DNA of 64,000 nt from Sulfurospirillum arcachonense DSM 9755 (GCF_000597725.1 NZ_JFBL01000002.1:1-64000), one strand, 5' to 3'; counted from the stretch's first letter, positions 1-10,019 are shown. Notes: generated from the letters alone by a model not told the origin. Numbers and translations are program-made.

Positions 1-18
1 AAGGGGTCGCACAATAAA

Positions 19-94
19 TGGTGTCCCGTGTTGGATTCGAACCAACGGCCACTTCCTTAAAAGGGAAATGCTCTACCGACTGAGCTAACGAGAC
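19..94 (-). tRNA. tRNA-Lys(UUU)
   Basis: On the minus strand this reads as a 76-nt cloverleaf with an encoded CCA end (plus-strand TGG at 19-21). The seven-pair acceptor stem has one G-U pair, the T loop is TTCGAAT, and the anticodon loop CTTTTAA gives anticodon UUU. It lies downstream of the CinA-like gene on the same strand, with about 90 bases of AT-rich spacer between them. Confidence 0.97.
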
Positions 95-185
95 ATTAAA
101 AGTTGTTCTACTCGTAATGAGGGTGAAATTATAGAGAAAAAAGAACTATTTGTCAAGAGATTTTTCTACTTTTTTTTAAATTCTT

Positions 186-1283
186 TTATTTTTTAAAAAA
201 AACGTCTTTTCCCACATGTAAAAGTAATCTAAGAGCATGATAACAACTTTGTATTTGTATATACTTTCTATCACCTTTTATTAATACTCTTTCAACGAGT
301 ATTTCTCCATTTTTTGCACGTGCTCCTACAAAAACTGTACCAACTGGTTTAGATGAAGTACCACCATTTGGTCCTGCTATACCACTTGTTGCTAGAGCAA
401 AATCAGATGAACTTGCTTTTAGGATTCCTTCCATCATTTCTCTTATACAAAGTTCACTTACTGCACCATAATTTTTAAAGGTCTCATCACTGACTCCAAG
501 CCATGCTTTTTTAATATCATTAGAGTAGCTTACAATACTTCCATTGAAAACTTCTGAAGAACCACTTATCCCTGTTATCATTGAAGCTATTTGGCCTCCT
601 GTGCAACTCTCTGCAACACTAAGAGTTTGGTGAGAATCTTTTAATGATTCAACAATATGGGTTAGGATATTACCATCTTGTATAAATTTATCAGGGAATA
701 ATGATTTAACTGAAAGTAAAAATTTTTCTAAATTACCATATTTATATGTAGTTGCTTCTATATAACTCCAACCTTCAATTACAGAAGTAGAAGTTAATTT
801 TATTTCGTAGGTATCTGCTAGTGGTTCTAAAAGAATTTTAGTTGAATCTTCATCTAAACCTATAAGCGAAAACATAGTTGATTCTTCTTGGGACGTAAGA
901 AGAATTTGCGGCAGTTTTTCGTTTTCTTTTGCTTCTATAATATTTATTTTTTTATTTTTGTACATTAATAGATAGGATTTGTTTTTTTGCTCTATGGTTT
1001 TTGAAGGAACTAACATACCTTCTTTTAACTCTAGGACATCTTCATTAAGTGTTGAAATTATTTTTCCAATAAGATTAAAACTTTCACTTGAAGTCATAAG
1101 AATTGTTTGTTCTGATTCACTAATAATTTTTTCTAAATTTTCAAATAAATTATTATCATTTTTATCCAAATATATTTTGATGTTTGGAGTCTTAACATGT
1201 AAATAAACTTGGGAGTCAATATAGTCTAAAAATGGTTTATTTATTTTTAGTGATTTGCCTACAATAACGAGCGTAGTTGCCAT
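186..1283 (-). CDS. CinA-family protein, C-terminal nicotinamide-nucleotide amidase (PncC) domain
   Basis: The C-terminal half (about residues 205-360) is a CinA/PncC domain with the AESCTGG signature and the SGIAGPNGG loop. This domain deamidates nicotinamide mononucleotide in NAD salvage. The N-terminal 200 residues are weakly conserved and probably a degenerate molybdopterin-binding-like half. The ATG at 1281-1283 follows a TATAAT box on the minus strand. It is divergent from ileS. A near-copy of the ACATGTAA motif sits in its last codons and another near the N-terminus, both read as LHV. The family assignment is firm; activity of the N-terminal half is doubtful. Confidence 0.85.
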   Translation of the reverse strand: MATTLVIVGKSLKINKPFLDYIDSQVYLHVKTPNIKIYLDKNDNNLFENLEKIISESEQTILMTSSESFNLIGKIISTLNEDVLELKEGMLVPSKTIEQKNKSYLLMYKNKKINIIEAKENEKLPQILLTSQEESTMFSLIGLDEDSTKILLEPLADTYEIKLTSTSVIEGWSYIEATTYKYGNLEKFLLSVKSLFPDKFIQDGNILTHIVESLKDSHQTLSVAESCTGGQIASMITGISGSSEVFNGSIVSYSNDIKKAWLGVSDETFKNYGAVSELCIREMMEGILKASSSDFALATSGIAGPNGGTSSKPVGTVFVGARAKNGEILVERVLIKGDRKYIQIQSCYHALRLLLHVGKDVFFKK

Positions 1284-1303
1284 TATTTACCTTTTTTTTA
1301 GTA

Positions 1304-1309
1304 ATTATA
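1304..1309 (-). promoter_or_regulatory. -10 box for the cinA-like gene
   Basis: TATAAT on the minus strand, about 20 bases before the ATG of the CinA-family gene. There is no clear -35 box, as is common in Campylobacterota. Confidence 0.5.
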
Positions 1310-1382
1310 GCATATAAGATAAGTACTTCTTAAATAGATTTTAGATAAAATTGCGTAATTTTATATACAACAGGAAAAATAC

Positions 1383-4142
1383 ATGGACTACAAGGACACT
1401 CTGCTCCTCCCTAAAACTGGCTTCTCTATGAGAGGGAATTTGCCACAAAATGAACCAAAGCGTTATACTCAATGGTTTAATGAAGATAAAGCCTACGAAA
1501 AAATGAAAACGAATCGTAAAAATGCTGAAAAAAAGTTTATCTTACATGATGGACCTCCTTATGCAAATGGGCATATTCATATAGGACATGCATTAAATAA
1601 AATTTTAAAAGATATTATCGTTAAAACTCACTACTTCTTTGGTGAAGAAGTACGCTATGTTCCAGGTTGGGATTGTCATGGTTTACCAATTGAACAGCAA
1701 GTTGAAAAGAAAATTGGTAAAGAGAAAAAAGAGAGTCTTCCTAAAAGTAAGATCCGTGAACTTTGTCGTGAACATGCTCGTAAATTTATAGATATTCAAA
1801 GAGATGAATTTAAAGCTCTTGGTGTTATAGGTGATTGGAAGAATCCTTATATGACTATGAAGTTTGAATTTGAAGCAGATATTTATAGAGCTTTATGTGA
1901 AGTTGCAACAAAAGGTCTTCTAATAGAAAGAAGTAAACCTGTATATTGGTCATGGGCTGCAAGAACTGCACTAGCAGAAGCAGAAGTTGAGTATGAAGAT
2001 AAAGAAGATTACTCAATCTATGTCGCATACCCTTTAAAAGATGAAGCAAAAAAAGCATTAGAGATAGAAGAAGATGCAAATGTGATTATCTGGACAACAA
2101 CTCCATGGACACTTCCTGCAAACATGGCAATTAGTTTTAATCCTGAAGAAGATTATGTTTTGACAACAGATGGTTTTATAGTAGCTAAGGCACTTCATGA
2201 GAGTTTATTGGAGCAAGAAGTACTTAAAGGTGAAATCAAAAAAACATTTAAAGCTGATATTTTAGAAAATCTTTATGCAAAAAGTCCATTAAATGGTAAA
2301 GACTCAAAACTTATCTTAGGTGAGCATGTAACTATGGATGGTGGTAGTGGTTGTGTTCATACAGCTCCTGGCCATGGTGAAGAAGATTATAGAGTTGGAC
2401 TTAAATATAATATAGAAGTTATGATGCCTGTTGATGAAAGAGGGTGTTATGATGAAACTGTAGTTCGTGAAGGACTTTTGCCAGATCCAGAGAGTTTTGT
2501 AAACGTTCATATTTTTAAAGCAAATGAGAGAATTTTAGAGTTGTTAGGTGATTCTTTATTGAAGTGTTCTAAGTTTACTCACTCGTATCCATTTTGCTGG
2601 AGAACTCACAAACCTGTTATTTATAGAGCAACAAAGCAGTGGTTTATAGCGATGGATGAAGAGACAAAGGGAAGAGATACTCTTCGTCAAATGGCTACCC
2701 AAAATATTTCAAAAGTGAAATTTTATCCTGAGAGTGGTATTAATAGACTAGGAAGTATGATCGAAAATAGACCTGATTGGTGTATTTCTCGTCAACGTGA
2801 TTGGGGTGTACCTATCGCATTTTTTAGAGATAAAACAACGGGTGAGCCTATCTTTGATGAAAAAGTAATGAACTATACGGCTATGATTTTTGAACAACGC
2901 GGGGCAGATGCTTGGTGGGATATGGAGATAAGTGAACTACTCTATCCAGGAAGCGGATATAATCCTGAAAATCTTGAAAAAGTTATGGATATTCTTGATG
3001 TTTGGTTTGATAGTGGAAGCACATGGAAAGCTGTTCTTGAATCTCGTGTATATGATTCAGGTGCATATCCAGCTAGTATGTATCTTGAAGGAAGCGATCA
3101 ACATCGTGGTTGGTTCCAAAGCTCACTTCTAGTTTCAACGGCAGCTCGTGGAATTGCTCCGTATGATAAAGTTTTAACTCATGGATTTACCGTTGATGCT
3201 AAGGGTGAAAAGATGAGTAAATCTAAAGGCAATGTTGTTGCCCCTAATGATATAGCAAAACAGTATGGTGTAGAGATACTTCGTTTATGGGTAAGTCTTA
3301 GTGAATATACAACAGATTTAAAAATCAGTAATGAAATTTTAAAACAAGTAAGTGAACAGTATAGAAAAATAAGAAATACATGTAGATTTCTTTTAGCTAA
3401 CTCTGAAGGACTTAAAGAGATACTACCATATGAAAAAATGGGAGTTCTTGATAGATGGATTTTAAATCATGCTAAAAAAGTATTTGATGAAGTAGAAGCG
3501 TGTTTTAAAGAGTATGATTTCTCAAAAGGATTTTCACTTTTAAGCCATTTTATTGCAGTTGAGTTAAGTGGTATTTATCTTGATATCTCAAAAGATAGAT
3601 TATATTGTAATGGTGAAAAAGAAAATATAAGATTGTCTACACAAAGTGCAACAGCACTTATAACAAGACGCCTTTTAGCTCTTATAGCACCAACACTAAC
3701 ATACACTGTAGATGAAATATTAGAACATGCTCCAGCAATTATCAAAGAAGATATGGATGATGTTTTTGACATGCTTTATACTCAAATGGATAATATAGAA
3801 GTAGATTTTGATGCAGAGTATATGATGGAAGCAAGAGAAAAATTCTTTGAAATTATAGATAATTTGAAAAAAGAGAAAGTTATCAAATCAACATTAGAAT
3901 TAGTTTTAGTGACAACTTCTGAAAAAGTTGCAAAAATCAATAGTACTGATGCTGAAGATTGGTTTACGACAAGTGGTATTGTAAGTGAATCAACAGGTGA
4001 AGATATGGGTAGTTTTAAAGTTGGAGATGATACGTTTAAAATAGTAAAAGCAACAGAGAATAAATGTCCAAGATGTTGGAAATTTAAATCGAGTGAAGAA
4101 GAGGGCTTATGTAAAAGATGTGATGAGGTTTTAAATGCCTGA
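1383..4142 (+). CDS. ileS: isoleucyl-tRNA synthetase
   Basis: Cytoplasmic class I synthetase that charges tRNA-Ile. At 919 aa it is full length for bacterial IleS. Visible motifs are the HIGH motif (GHIHIGH near residue 65), the KMSKS loop (KMSKSKGN near residue 610), the WTTTPWT editing-domain signature, and a C-terminal zinc finger (CPRCW ... CKRC). It is the first gene of a long plus-strand run. Its stop codon overlaps a downstream 36-aa membrane-protein gene. A TAAAAT-like -10 box lies about 33 bases upstream. No copies of the scattered TTACATGTAA palindrome occur in it. Confidence 0.98.
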   Translation: MDYKDTLLLPKTGFSMRGNLPQNEPKRYTQWFNEDKAYEKMKTNRKNAEKKFILHDGPPYANGHIHIGHALNKILKDIIVKTHYFFGEEVRYVPGWDCHGLPIEQQVEKKIGKEKKESLPKSKIRELCREHARKFIDIQRDEFKALGVIGDWKNPYMTMKFEFEADIYRALCEVATKGLLIERSKPVYWSWAARTALAEAEVEYEDKEDYSIYVAYPLKDEAKKALEIEEDANVIIWTTTPWTLPANMAISFNPEEDYVLTTDGFIVAKALHESLLEQEVLKGEIKKTFKADILENLYAKSPLNGKDSKLILGEHVTMDGGSGCVHTAPGHGEEDYRVGLKYNIEVMMPVDERGCYDETVVREGLLPDPESFVNVHIFKANERILELLGDSLLKCSKFTHSYPFCWRTHKPVIYRATKQWFIAMDEETKGRDTLRQMATQNISKVKFYPESGINRLGSMIENRPDWCISRQRDWGVPIAFFRDKTTGEPIFDEKVMNYTAMIFEQRGADAWWDMEISELLYPGSGYNPENLEKVMDILDVWFDSGSTWKAVLESRVYDSGAYPASMYLEGSDQHRGWFQSSLLVSTAARGIAPYDKVLTHGFTVDAKGEKMSKSKGNVVAPNDIAKQYGVEILRLWVSLSEYTTDLKISNEILKQVSEQYRKIRNTCRFLLANSEGLKEILPYEKMGVLDRWILNHAKKVFDEVEACFKEYDFSKGFSLLSHFIAVELSGIYLDISKDRLYCNGEKENIRLSTQSATALITRRLLALIAPTLTYTVDEILEHAPAIIKEDMDDVFDMLYTQMDNIEVDFDAEYMMEAREKFFEIIDNLKKEKVIKSTLELVLVTTSEKVAKINSTDAEDWFTTSGIVSESTGEDMGSFKVGDDTFKIVKATENKCPRCWKFKSSEEEGLCKRCDEVLNA

Positions 4143-4245
4143 TTTATCTAGTCCTGTTGAGTTTAGTTTTGTACTCGCTACTATAGGGATAATTACAGTA
4201 ATTACTATAGTAGGGATAGTTTTGATAAAATTAAAAAAAGTATAA
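4135..4245 (+). CDS. 36-aa single-span membrane protein
   Basis: This small gene starts with ATG inside the end of ileS (8-bp overlap) and ends 9 bases before the gatA start. It has a short polar N-terminus ([10 protein letters not shown]), about 20 hydrophobic residues rich in Ile, Val and Thr, and a basic tail (KLKKV). That is the layout of a small inner-membrane protein with a cytoplasmic C-terminus. A GAGG ribosome-binding site lies 6-9 bases upstream. The tight packing between ileS and gatA argues that it is translated. I do not recognise its function. Confidence 0.6.
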   Translation: MPDLSSPVEFSFVLATIGIITVITIVGIVLIKLKKV

Positions 4246-4254
4246 GGAGCAATA

Positions 4255-5613
4255 TTGATAACTTTGAAAGAAGCCTTAGCACTTAACAAAGAAGAAATTG
4301 TTAAATTAAGAAGTGACTTAAAAACAAAAATAGAAGAAAAAAAAGAGATAGGTGCTTATATAGAACAATTACAAAACAAGCCTATTGCTGAATTTGGTGA
4401 AGGAATACCAATAGCTATTAAAGATAATATCCAAGTAAATGGCTGGAATGTCACAAGCGGCTCAAATATTCTTCAAGGATATGTTGCTCCATATAACGCA
4501 ACTGTAATTGATAATATGCTCTCACATGGATTGGCTCCATTTGGTAGAGCAAATATGGATGAATTTGCTATGGGTAGTTCGACTGAAAGTTCATTTTATG
4601 GCAAAACATTAAATCCTCATAATACTTCTTGTGTTCCTGGTGGAAGTAGTGGTGGTAGTGCTGCTGCTGTTGCTGCTGGTATTGCAGTTGCTGCTTTAGG
4701 AAGTGATACTGGTGGTAGTATTCGCCAGCCTGCTGCATTTTGTGGTTGTGTTGGGATGAAACCAACATATGGAAAAGTAAGCCGTTATGGGCTTGCTTCT
4801 TATTCAAGTTCACTTGATCAGATAGGACCAATAACGCAAAATGTAGAGGATGCTGCAATACTTTATGATATCATAGCTGGACATGAAGTGAAAGATTCTA
4901 CAAGTGCAAATATAGCACATGAAAAAGTGAGTGATAAGTTAGATAGCCAGAGAAAACTGACTATAGCGGTTATTGAAAATTATGTAGAAGAGACTGATGA
5001 AGAGATAAAAAATACAACAAAAGCAGCTATAAAAGCGCTAGAAGATGCTGGGCACAAGATAGTATATAAAAATCTTACAAATTCAAAATATGATATTGCA
5101 ACATATTATGTAATTGCTGCAGCTGAAGCGAGTGCTAATTTTTCAAGATATGATGGTGTTAGATATGGAAATCGTGCAGAGTCTACTAATCTAAAAGAGA
5201 TGTATAATAAAACAAGAAGTGAAGGTTTTGGAGAAGAAGTAAAAAGAAGAATTCTTTTAGGAACTTTTGTTCTTAGTAGTGGTTATTATGATGCATATTA
5301 TATTAAAGCACAAAAAGCGAGACATTTTATAAAATCACAATTTGAAGAAATTTTAAATGAAGCAGATTTGATTTTTGCTCCGGTAACTCCAACTACAGCA
5401 TTTGAATTTGGAAGTAAAAGTGATCCACTAGAGATGTACCTTCAAGATATTTATACTATTTCTGTAAACTTAGCTGGATTACCAGCAATTAGTTTACCTA
5501 TTGGATTTGATAGTAAAAATATGCCAATTGGAGCTCAATTTATAGGGCATGCATATGGGGAACAGGCACTATTTGATGGTGCATTAAGTTTAGAAAAGAT
5601 ATTAAAAAAATAA
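4255..5613 (+). CDS. gatA: Asp-tRNA(Asn)/Glu-tRNA(Gln) amidotransferase subunit A
   Basis: GatA hydrolyses glutamine and passes ammonia to GatB to convert mischarged Glu-tRNA(Gln) to Gln-tRNA(Gln). The amidase signature is clear: catalytic Lys in AIKDNI, the glycine/serine-rich segment PGGSSGGSAAAVAAG, and the nucleophile region SDTGGSIRQPAAF. The length (452 aa) is typical. The TTG start at 4255 follows an AAGGAG ribosome-binding site and fits the usual N-terminus. It is cotranscribed with ileS and followed by a structured 78-base leader before guaB. Confidence 0.97.
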   Translation: MITLKEALALNKEEIVKLRSDLKTKIEEKKEIGAYIEQLQNKPIAEFGEGIPIAIKDNIQVNGWNVTSGSNILQGYVAPYNATVIDNMLSHGLAPFGRANMDEFAMGSSTESSFYGKTLNPHNTSCVPGGSSGGSAAAVAAGIAVAALGSDTGGSIRQPAAFCGCVGMKPTYGKVSRYGLASYSSSLDQIGPITQNVEDAAILYDIIAGHEVKDSTSANIAHEKVSDKLDSQRKLTIAVIENYVEETDEEIKNTTKAAIKALEDAGHKIVYKNLTNSKYDIATYYVIAAAEASANFSRYDGVRYGNRAESTNLKEMYNKTRSEGFGEEVKRRILLGTFVLSSGYYDAYYIKAQKARHFIKSQFEEILNEADLIFAPVTPTTAFEFGSKSDPLEMYLQDIYTISVNLAGLPAISLPIGFDSKNMPIGAQFIGHAYGEQALFDGALSLEKILKK

Positions 5614-5620
5614 GATAGTG

Positions 5621-5685
5621 CCTCTTACTATTGTAGCTTTAGTAAGAGGAATTTTCATCGGGCTTTGCTCGATTAAAAGGAGAAA
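5621..5685 (+). promoter_or_regulatory. structured leader element in front of guaB (copy 1 of the repeated family)
   Basis: Two hairpins occupy the gatA-guaB spacer. Hairpin 1 pairs 5621-5630 with 5640-5649 (10 bp). Hairpin 2 pairs ATCGGGC (5657-5663) with GCTCGAT (5667-5673) around a TTT loop, directly before the AAAAGGAGA ribosome-binding site. The box AGAGGAATTTT and the ribosome-binding site are shared with leaders before metX, the 48855-50036 permease gene and obgE, while the stem bases differ and stay paired. Hairpin 1 could also act as a terminator or attenuator. Confidence 0.65.
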
Positions 5686-5691
5686 TTAAAT

Positions 5692-7140
5692 ATGAAAATT
5701 AGAAAAAAAGCATTAACATTTGAAGATATATTATTGGTACCTAAGTATTCTGAAATTTTGCCAAGAGAAGTAGATATAAAAAGTAAATTTAGTAAAAATG
5801 TACCATTAAATGCTCCTTTAGTCTCTGCAGCAATGGATACAGTAACAGAACATCGTGCAGCTATTATGATGGCTAGACTTGGTGGTATTGGAATAGTTCA
5901 TAAAAATATGGATATAGAATCACAAGCAAGAGAGATTAAAAGAGTTAAAAAAAGTGAAAGTGGAATTATTATTGATCCAATTTCTGTAAAAGCGGATGCA
6001 ACTATACAAGAGGCACTTAATCTTATGAAAGAGTATAGAATTTCTGGTGTGCCAGTTGTTGATGATAAGAATATTTTAATTGGTATTTTAACAAATAGAG
6101 ATTTACGTTTTGAAACAGAATTTGAGAAAAAAGTAGCACAAGTTATGACAGAAATGCCTTTAATAACTGTTAAAAAAGGTACAACTTTAGATGAAGCAGA
6201 AGATATATTTAAATCTAATAAAGTAGAAAAACTTCCTGTTGTTGGAGATAATAATCAACTTGAAGGGTTGATTACCATTAAAGATTTAAAAAAACGTGTA
6301 GAGTATCCTAATGCAAATAAAGATGAATTTGGACGACTAAGAGTAGGTGCTGCTATTGGTGTTGGGCAACTTGACCGTGCTGAAGAACTTGTTAAAGCAG
6401 GTGTTGATGTACTTGTTTTAGATTCAGCTCATGGTCATTCAAAAGGTATTATGGATACTGTTAAAAAAATTAAAGAGACTTTAGATGTGGATGTAGTTGC
6501 TGGAAATATTGCAACAAAAGAAGCAGCACTTGCTTTAATAGAAGCTGGCGCTGATGGAGTTAAAGTAGGAATTGGACCAGGAAGTATTTGTACAACTCGT
6601 ATAGTTGCAGGTGTAGGTGTTCCTCAAATAAGTGCAATTGAAGAATGTGCTGAAGTTGGACGTATTCATGGGGTTCCTGTTACTGCTGATGGTGGTATTA
6701 AGTATTCTGGTGATGTTGCAAAAGCACTTGCTGTAGGTGCAAGTTGTATTATGATAGGGAGCTTACTGGCTGGAACGCATGAGAGTCCAGGAGAACTTAT
6801 TACTTATCAAGGACGTCAATTTAAAACTTACCGTGGTATGGGAAGTATAGGTGCTATGACTAAAGGTAGTACAGATAGATATTTTCAAGAAGGAACAGCA
6901 GCTGATAAATTAGTACCTGAAGGAATAGAAGGCCGTGTTCCTTACGTTGGTGGTGTAAAAGATGTTATACATCAGCTTCTTGGTGGGCTTCGCTCATCTA
7001 TGGGTTATGTAGGTGCTAAAGATATACTTGATTATCAAGATAGAGCAGAATTTGTAGAAATAACATCAGCAGGACTTAAAGAGAGTCATGTTCATGATGT
7101 TATTATCACTCATGAAGCACCAAATTATAGAGTAAACTAA
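5692..7140 (+). CDS. guaB: inosine-5'-monophosphate dehydrogenase
   Basis: Oxidises IMP to XMP with NAD, the committed step of GMP synthesis. The (beta/alpha)8 barrel carries the catalytic-cysteine loop GPGSICTTR (near residue 300), the phosphate-binding GSLLAG and the flap region YRGMGS. A pair of CBS domains is inserted at about residues 95-200. At 482 aa it is the normal length. Expression may be tuned by the hairpin leader immediately upstream. Confidence 0.98.
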   Translation: MKIRKKALTFEDILLVPKYSEILPREVDIKSKFSKNVPLNAPLVSAAMDTVTEHRAAIMMARLGGIGIVHKNMDIESQAREIKRVKKSESGIIIDPISVKADATIQEALNLMKEYRISGVPVVDDKNILIGILTNRDLRFETEFEKKVAQVMTEMPLITVKKGTTLDEAEDIFKSNKVEKLPVVGDNNQLEGLITIKDLKKRVEYPNANKDEFGRLRVGAAIGVGQLDRAEELVKAGVDVLVLDSAHGHSKGIMDTVKKIKETLDVDVVAGNIATKEAALALIEAGADGVKVGIGPGSICTTRIVAGVGVPQISAIEECAEVGRIHGVPVTADGGIKYSGDVAKALAVGASCIMIGSLLAGTHESPGELITYQGRQFKTYRGMGSIGAMTKGSTDRYFQEGTAADKLVPEGIEGRVPYVGGVKDVIHQLLGGLRSSMGYVGAKDILDYQDRAEFVEITSAGLKESHVHDVIITHEAPNYRVN

Positions 7141-7152
7141 TGAACTATTCTA

Positions 7153-7215
7153 CACTAAATGTAAGCTTTAGTGATAGGAATTTTTACTGGGTTTTGCTTA
7201 GTAAAAAGGAGAAAG
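7153..7215 (+). promoter_or_regulatory. structured leader element in front of metX (copy 2)
   Basis: Same layout as the guaB leader. Hairpin 1 pairs CACTAAA (7153-7159) with TTTAGTG (7167-7173). Hairpin 2 pairs TACTGGGT (7185-7192) with GCTTAGTA (7196-7203), and the flanking TTTT/AAAA extend the stem up to the GGAG ribosome-binding site. The shared boxes are GCTTTAGTGATAGGAATTTT and AAAAGGAGAAA. The stem sequence differs from copy 1 but is fully paired. Confidence 0.65.
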
Positions 7216-7219
7216 TTAA

Positions 7220-8314
7220 ATGAAAATTGTCACTACAATAGAAAATTTTGATGAGCCACTTTATTTAGAGAGTGGCCGTATCTTAGAATCGTTTAAACTC
7301 GCTTATGAAACATATGGTGAATTAAATAAAGATAAGTCAAATGCTATTGTAGTTTTTCATGCTCTAACAGGAAGCCACCATGCTGCTGGTAATTATGAAG
7401 GCGATAAAAAAGCTGGTTGGTGGAATCCTCTCATTGGTGATGAAAAAACAGTAGATACTAAAAAGTATTTTGTTATTTGTGTAAATGTTTTAGGAAGTTG
7501 TTTTGGCTCAACTGGCCCTATGTCAAATGGTGATAAGGATCCTTTGAGATTAAAATTTCCTGTCATTACGATTAGTGATATGGTTAAATCTCAAATGAAA
7601 CTGTTTGAGCGTTTGGGTATAAAAAAAGCACATGCTATCATAGGTGGTTCAATGGGAGGTATGCAAGCTCTTTGTTGTGCCGTTGAATATCCAGCTTTTA
7701 CAGATCGTGTTATTTGTTTGGCTTCCACATATGCTACTCAAGCTTGGGCTATTGCTTTTAATCGTTTGGCGATGGAAGGTATCGTGAATGACCCTCGTTT
7801 TAAAGATGGGCATTATGGTGAAAATGATTTTAAAGAAGAAGGATTATTTGGTTTTGCTGTTGGTAGAATGGCGGGTCATATAAGTTTTCTTTCCCCACAT
7901 TCAATGGATAAAAAATTTGGAAGAAACTATGTAGAAACTGATGGTTTATATGAGCTTTTTGGAAGATTTCAAGTTGAGAGATATATGGAATACAACGGGC
8001 ATAGTTTTGCAAAAAGGTTTGATCCTTTGAGTTATTTGTATATTATTAAAGCAATGAATATCTTTGATGCTACTAGAAATTATGATTCTTTAGAAGACTC
8101 TTTACATCATATCAAAGCAAAGATGACTCTTATAGCTTTTAAAGAAGATAAACTGTTTCGTCCTCGAGAGATGGAAGAGATAAGAGATACTTTAGTAAAT
8201 GTTGGACGTGGTGAACAAGTGGACTATGTTTGTATAGATAGTGATTACGGACATGATGCATTTTTGATTGAATATGATAAATTTGATTTTTATATAGAGA
8301 AGGCTTTAAAATGA
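7220..8314 (+). CDS. metX: homoserine O-acetyltransferase
   Basis: Alpha/beta-hydrolase-fold enzyme that acylates homoserine for methionine synthesis. The nucleophile elbow is GGSMGGMQAL (Ser near residue 145), followed downstream by the catalytic Asp (KEDKLF) and His (YGHDAFL), with the family motif NVLGSCFGSTGP. Its 364 aa match MetX. MetX can use acetyl- or succinyl-CoA, which the sequence alone does not settle. It sits in the housekeeping run after the second leader hairpin. Confidence 0.95.
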   Translation: MKIVTTIENFDEPLYLESGRILESFKLAYETYGELNKDKSNAIVVFHALTGSHHAAGNYEGDKKAGWWNPLIGDEKTVDTKKYFVICVNVLGSCFGSTGPMSNGDKDPLRLKFPVITISDMVKSQMKLFERLGIKKAHAIIGGSMGGMQALCCAVEYPAFTDRVICLASTYATQAWAIAFNRLAMEGIVNDPRFKDGHYGENDFKEEGLFGFAVGRMAGHISFLSPHSMDKKFGRNYVETDGLYELFGRFQVERYMEYNGHSFAKRFDPLSYLYIIKAMNIFDATRNYDSLEDSLHHIKAKMTLIAFKEDKLFRPREMEEIRDTLVNVGRGEQVDYVCIDSDYGHDAFLIEYDKFDFYIEKALK

Positions 8315-8359
8315 AAATTCTATGCAAAGTATTAACTTTGAGTAATAAGGATTATTGAT

Positions 8360-8557
8360 ATGAGTGAAGAAAAAGTAAGTTTTGAAAAAAAGTTAGAAGA
8401 TGCAAAACGAGTTCTAGAAGAGTTAGCCAATCCAGAAATTTCTTTAGCAGATGGTATGAAAAAATATAAAGATGGATTAAAACTTTTAAAAGAAGCAACA
8501 AAAATGATTGAAGATGCAAAACTAGAGTACATTCAACTTCAAAGTGAAGAGAAATGA
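8360..8557 (+). CDS. xseB: exodeoxyribonuclease VII small subunit
   Basis: A 65-aa, strongly helical, acidic/basic protein with the XseB pattern: FEKKLEDAKRVLEEL, then a second helix ending in EYIQL. XseB binds XseA to form the nuclease that degrades single-stranded DNA. The stop overlaps the next gene's ATG by 4 bases, so the two are probably translationally coupled. xseA is not in the window. Confidence 0.9.
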   Translation: MSEEKVSFEKKLEDAKRVLEELANPEISLADGMKKYKDGLKLLKEATKMIEDAKLEYIQLQSEEK

Positions 8558-9351
8558 TGAAAATCGCTGCTTTACAACTTTCAACTTTACCTATGAGCAG
8601 TGCTAAGCTGGACTACTATTTTAGAATATGTAAAAATAAAGATGTAGAGTTGCTTTTACTGAGTGAATATGCACTTAATAGTTTTTTTAAAGAGTTAGAA
8701 GTTACACCACTTTCTATGATTAAAGAGCAATCAAATCATAAGATTAACGTTTTAAAAGAGTTATGTGTAAAGTATGATATGAGTGTTGTTGCTCCTATCG
8801 TACATGTAAAGAGTCAAGCAGTTTATAAATCAACTGTGAGATTATCTGCTAAATCAGTTCATTATTATGATCAACAATTTTTGATAAATTATAAACATTG
8901 GAATGAAGAGAAGTTTTTTGCTAATGAGTGTGGAGAGTTTAGTCTTCCTTCTTTTTCAGTGAATGGTATGAAGTTTGGAATTATCAATGGGTTTGAATTA
9001 CATTTTGATATTGCTTTTAGTCAAGTAATGAAGAAAGGAATTGATGTAATATTATGTCCATCAGCGTCAACTTTTGATTCATCAAGTCGTTGGATTGAGA
9101 TTTTAAAAATGAGGGCTTTTACAAATAGTGTTTATATCTTACGTTCTAATCGTGTTGGAACATTTAAAGATACTACTTTTGAGTGGAAGTTTTATGGACA
9201 TAGTAATTTAGTATCTCCTTGGGGTGAAGTAGAATTAACACTAGGTAGTCATGAAGAAGTACTAATAGTAGAAATCTCAAAAGATGAGCTTGTAAATGCA
9301 CGAAAGACTTGGGGCTGGAAAAAAGCATTAAGTAAAAGGGATATATTATGA
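8554..9351 (+). CDS. carbon-nitrogen hydrolase (nitrilase) family protein lacking the catalytic Cys
   Basis: The fold of the nitrilase superfamily is recognisable over 265 aa. A glutamate is present in LLLSEYALN and a lysine in NYKHWNEEKFF. At the place where the family has I-C-Y-D-x-R-F-P-E, this protein reads IINGFELHF, so the nucleophilic cysteine is replaced by asparagine. The later segment ILCPSAS contains a cysteine but is the usual strand after the active site. It may be a non-catalytic or repurposed member. It is coupled to xseB upstream and to the ThiF-like gene downstream (4-base overlaps). Confidence 0.75.
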   Translation: MMKIAALQLSTLPMSSAKLDYYFRICKNKDVELLLLSEYALNSFFKELEVTPLSMIKEQSNHKINVLKELCVKYDMSVVAPIVHVKSQAVYKSTVRLSAKSVHYYDQQFLINYKHWNEEKFFANECGEFSLPSFSVNGMKFGIINGFELHFDIAFSQVMKKGIDVILCPSASTFDSSSRWIEILKMRAFTNSVYILRSNRVGTFKDTTFEWKFYGHSNLVSPWGEVELTLGSHEEVLIVEISKDELVNARKTWGWKKALSKRDIL

Positions 9352-10016
9352 TGGAATATTTTCATAGACAAGTGCAACTTTGGGGTGAAGATACTCAAAA
9401 AAGTTTACAAGATAAGAGAATTGTTATTATTGGTTGTGGGGGACTTGGTAGCTCACTCGCTATTGGTCTTGGAGCAACGGGTATAGGTCATATTCATTTA
9501 GTAGATTTTGATGAAGTGAGTGTACACAATATACACCGTCAAATTGCTTTTAAAGTAGGTGATGAAGGAAAATTTAAATCTGAAATAGTTGGTGAACTTT
9601 TAGAGCAAAGGTGTCCATTTGTAAAAACCTATGTACATGTAAACAGTTTTGAAGAGTTTGCAAAAAAAGATATTGAAGTAGATTTGATTATAGATGCTAC
9701 TGATAATCTTCCTGTGAGAGCCGAAATAGATAAGTATGCAAAAAAAGTGAATACTCCTTGGTTATATGGCTCAGTGGAAGCTTTTAATGGACAAGTATGC
9801 TTTTTTGAAAAAAGTGGTTTTGGCGCATTTAAAGTGAAGAAAAAACAACCTGCTGGAATAGCTGCACCAATAGTAATGCATATAGCTTCACTTCAAGCAA
9901 ATCTTGCTTTGAGATATCTTGCAGGATTCTCAGTAAAAAAAGACTTTTTATACTACCTTTATATCAATGATGAAGGTGAGTTAATAACTCAAAAATTTGG
10001 AATGCCGAAGGAATAA
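9348..10016 (+). CDS. ThiF/MoeB/HesA-family E1-like adenylating protein
   Basis: Rossmann-type nucleotide-binding N-terminus GCGGLGSSLAIGLGATGIG, followed by LVDFDEV, the arginine in NIHRQ and DATDN, all standard for E1-like enzymes that adenylate a ubiquitin-like carboxy terminus such as ThiS or MoaD. At 222 aa it is shorter than ThiF/MoeB and has no CxxC zinc pair. No ThiS/MoaD-like partner lies nearby. The partner and the pathway are unknown. One TACATGTAAA copy lies inside. Confidence 0.8.
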   Translation: MMEYFHRQVQLWGEDTQKSLQDKRIVIIGCGGLGSSLAIGLGATGIGHIHLVDFDEVSVHNIHRQIAFKVGDEGKFKSEIVGELLEQRCPFVKTYVHVNSFEEFAKKDIEVDLIIDATDNLPVRAEIDKYAKKVNTPWLYGSVEAFNGQVCFFEKSGFGAFKVKKKQPAGIAAPIVMHIASLQANLALRYLAGFSVKKDFLYYLYINDEGELITQKFGMPKE

Positions 10017-10019
10017 TGA

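Noticed and set aside
5621-5649. Simple intrinsic terminator after gatA
   Set aside because: The hairpin is strong but lacks a T run and is part of a repeated leader layout that continues to the guaB ribosome-binding site; kept as regulatory instead.
7141-7219. SAM or other known riboswitch before metX
   Set aside because: The spacer is only 79 bases and folds as two simple hairpins; known SAM riboswitch cores are not visible, and the same element precedes guaB and an ABC permease.
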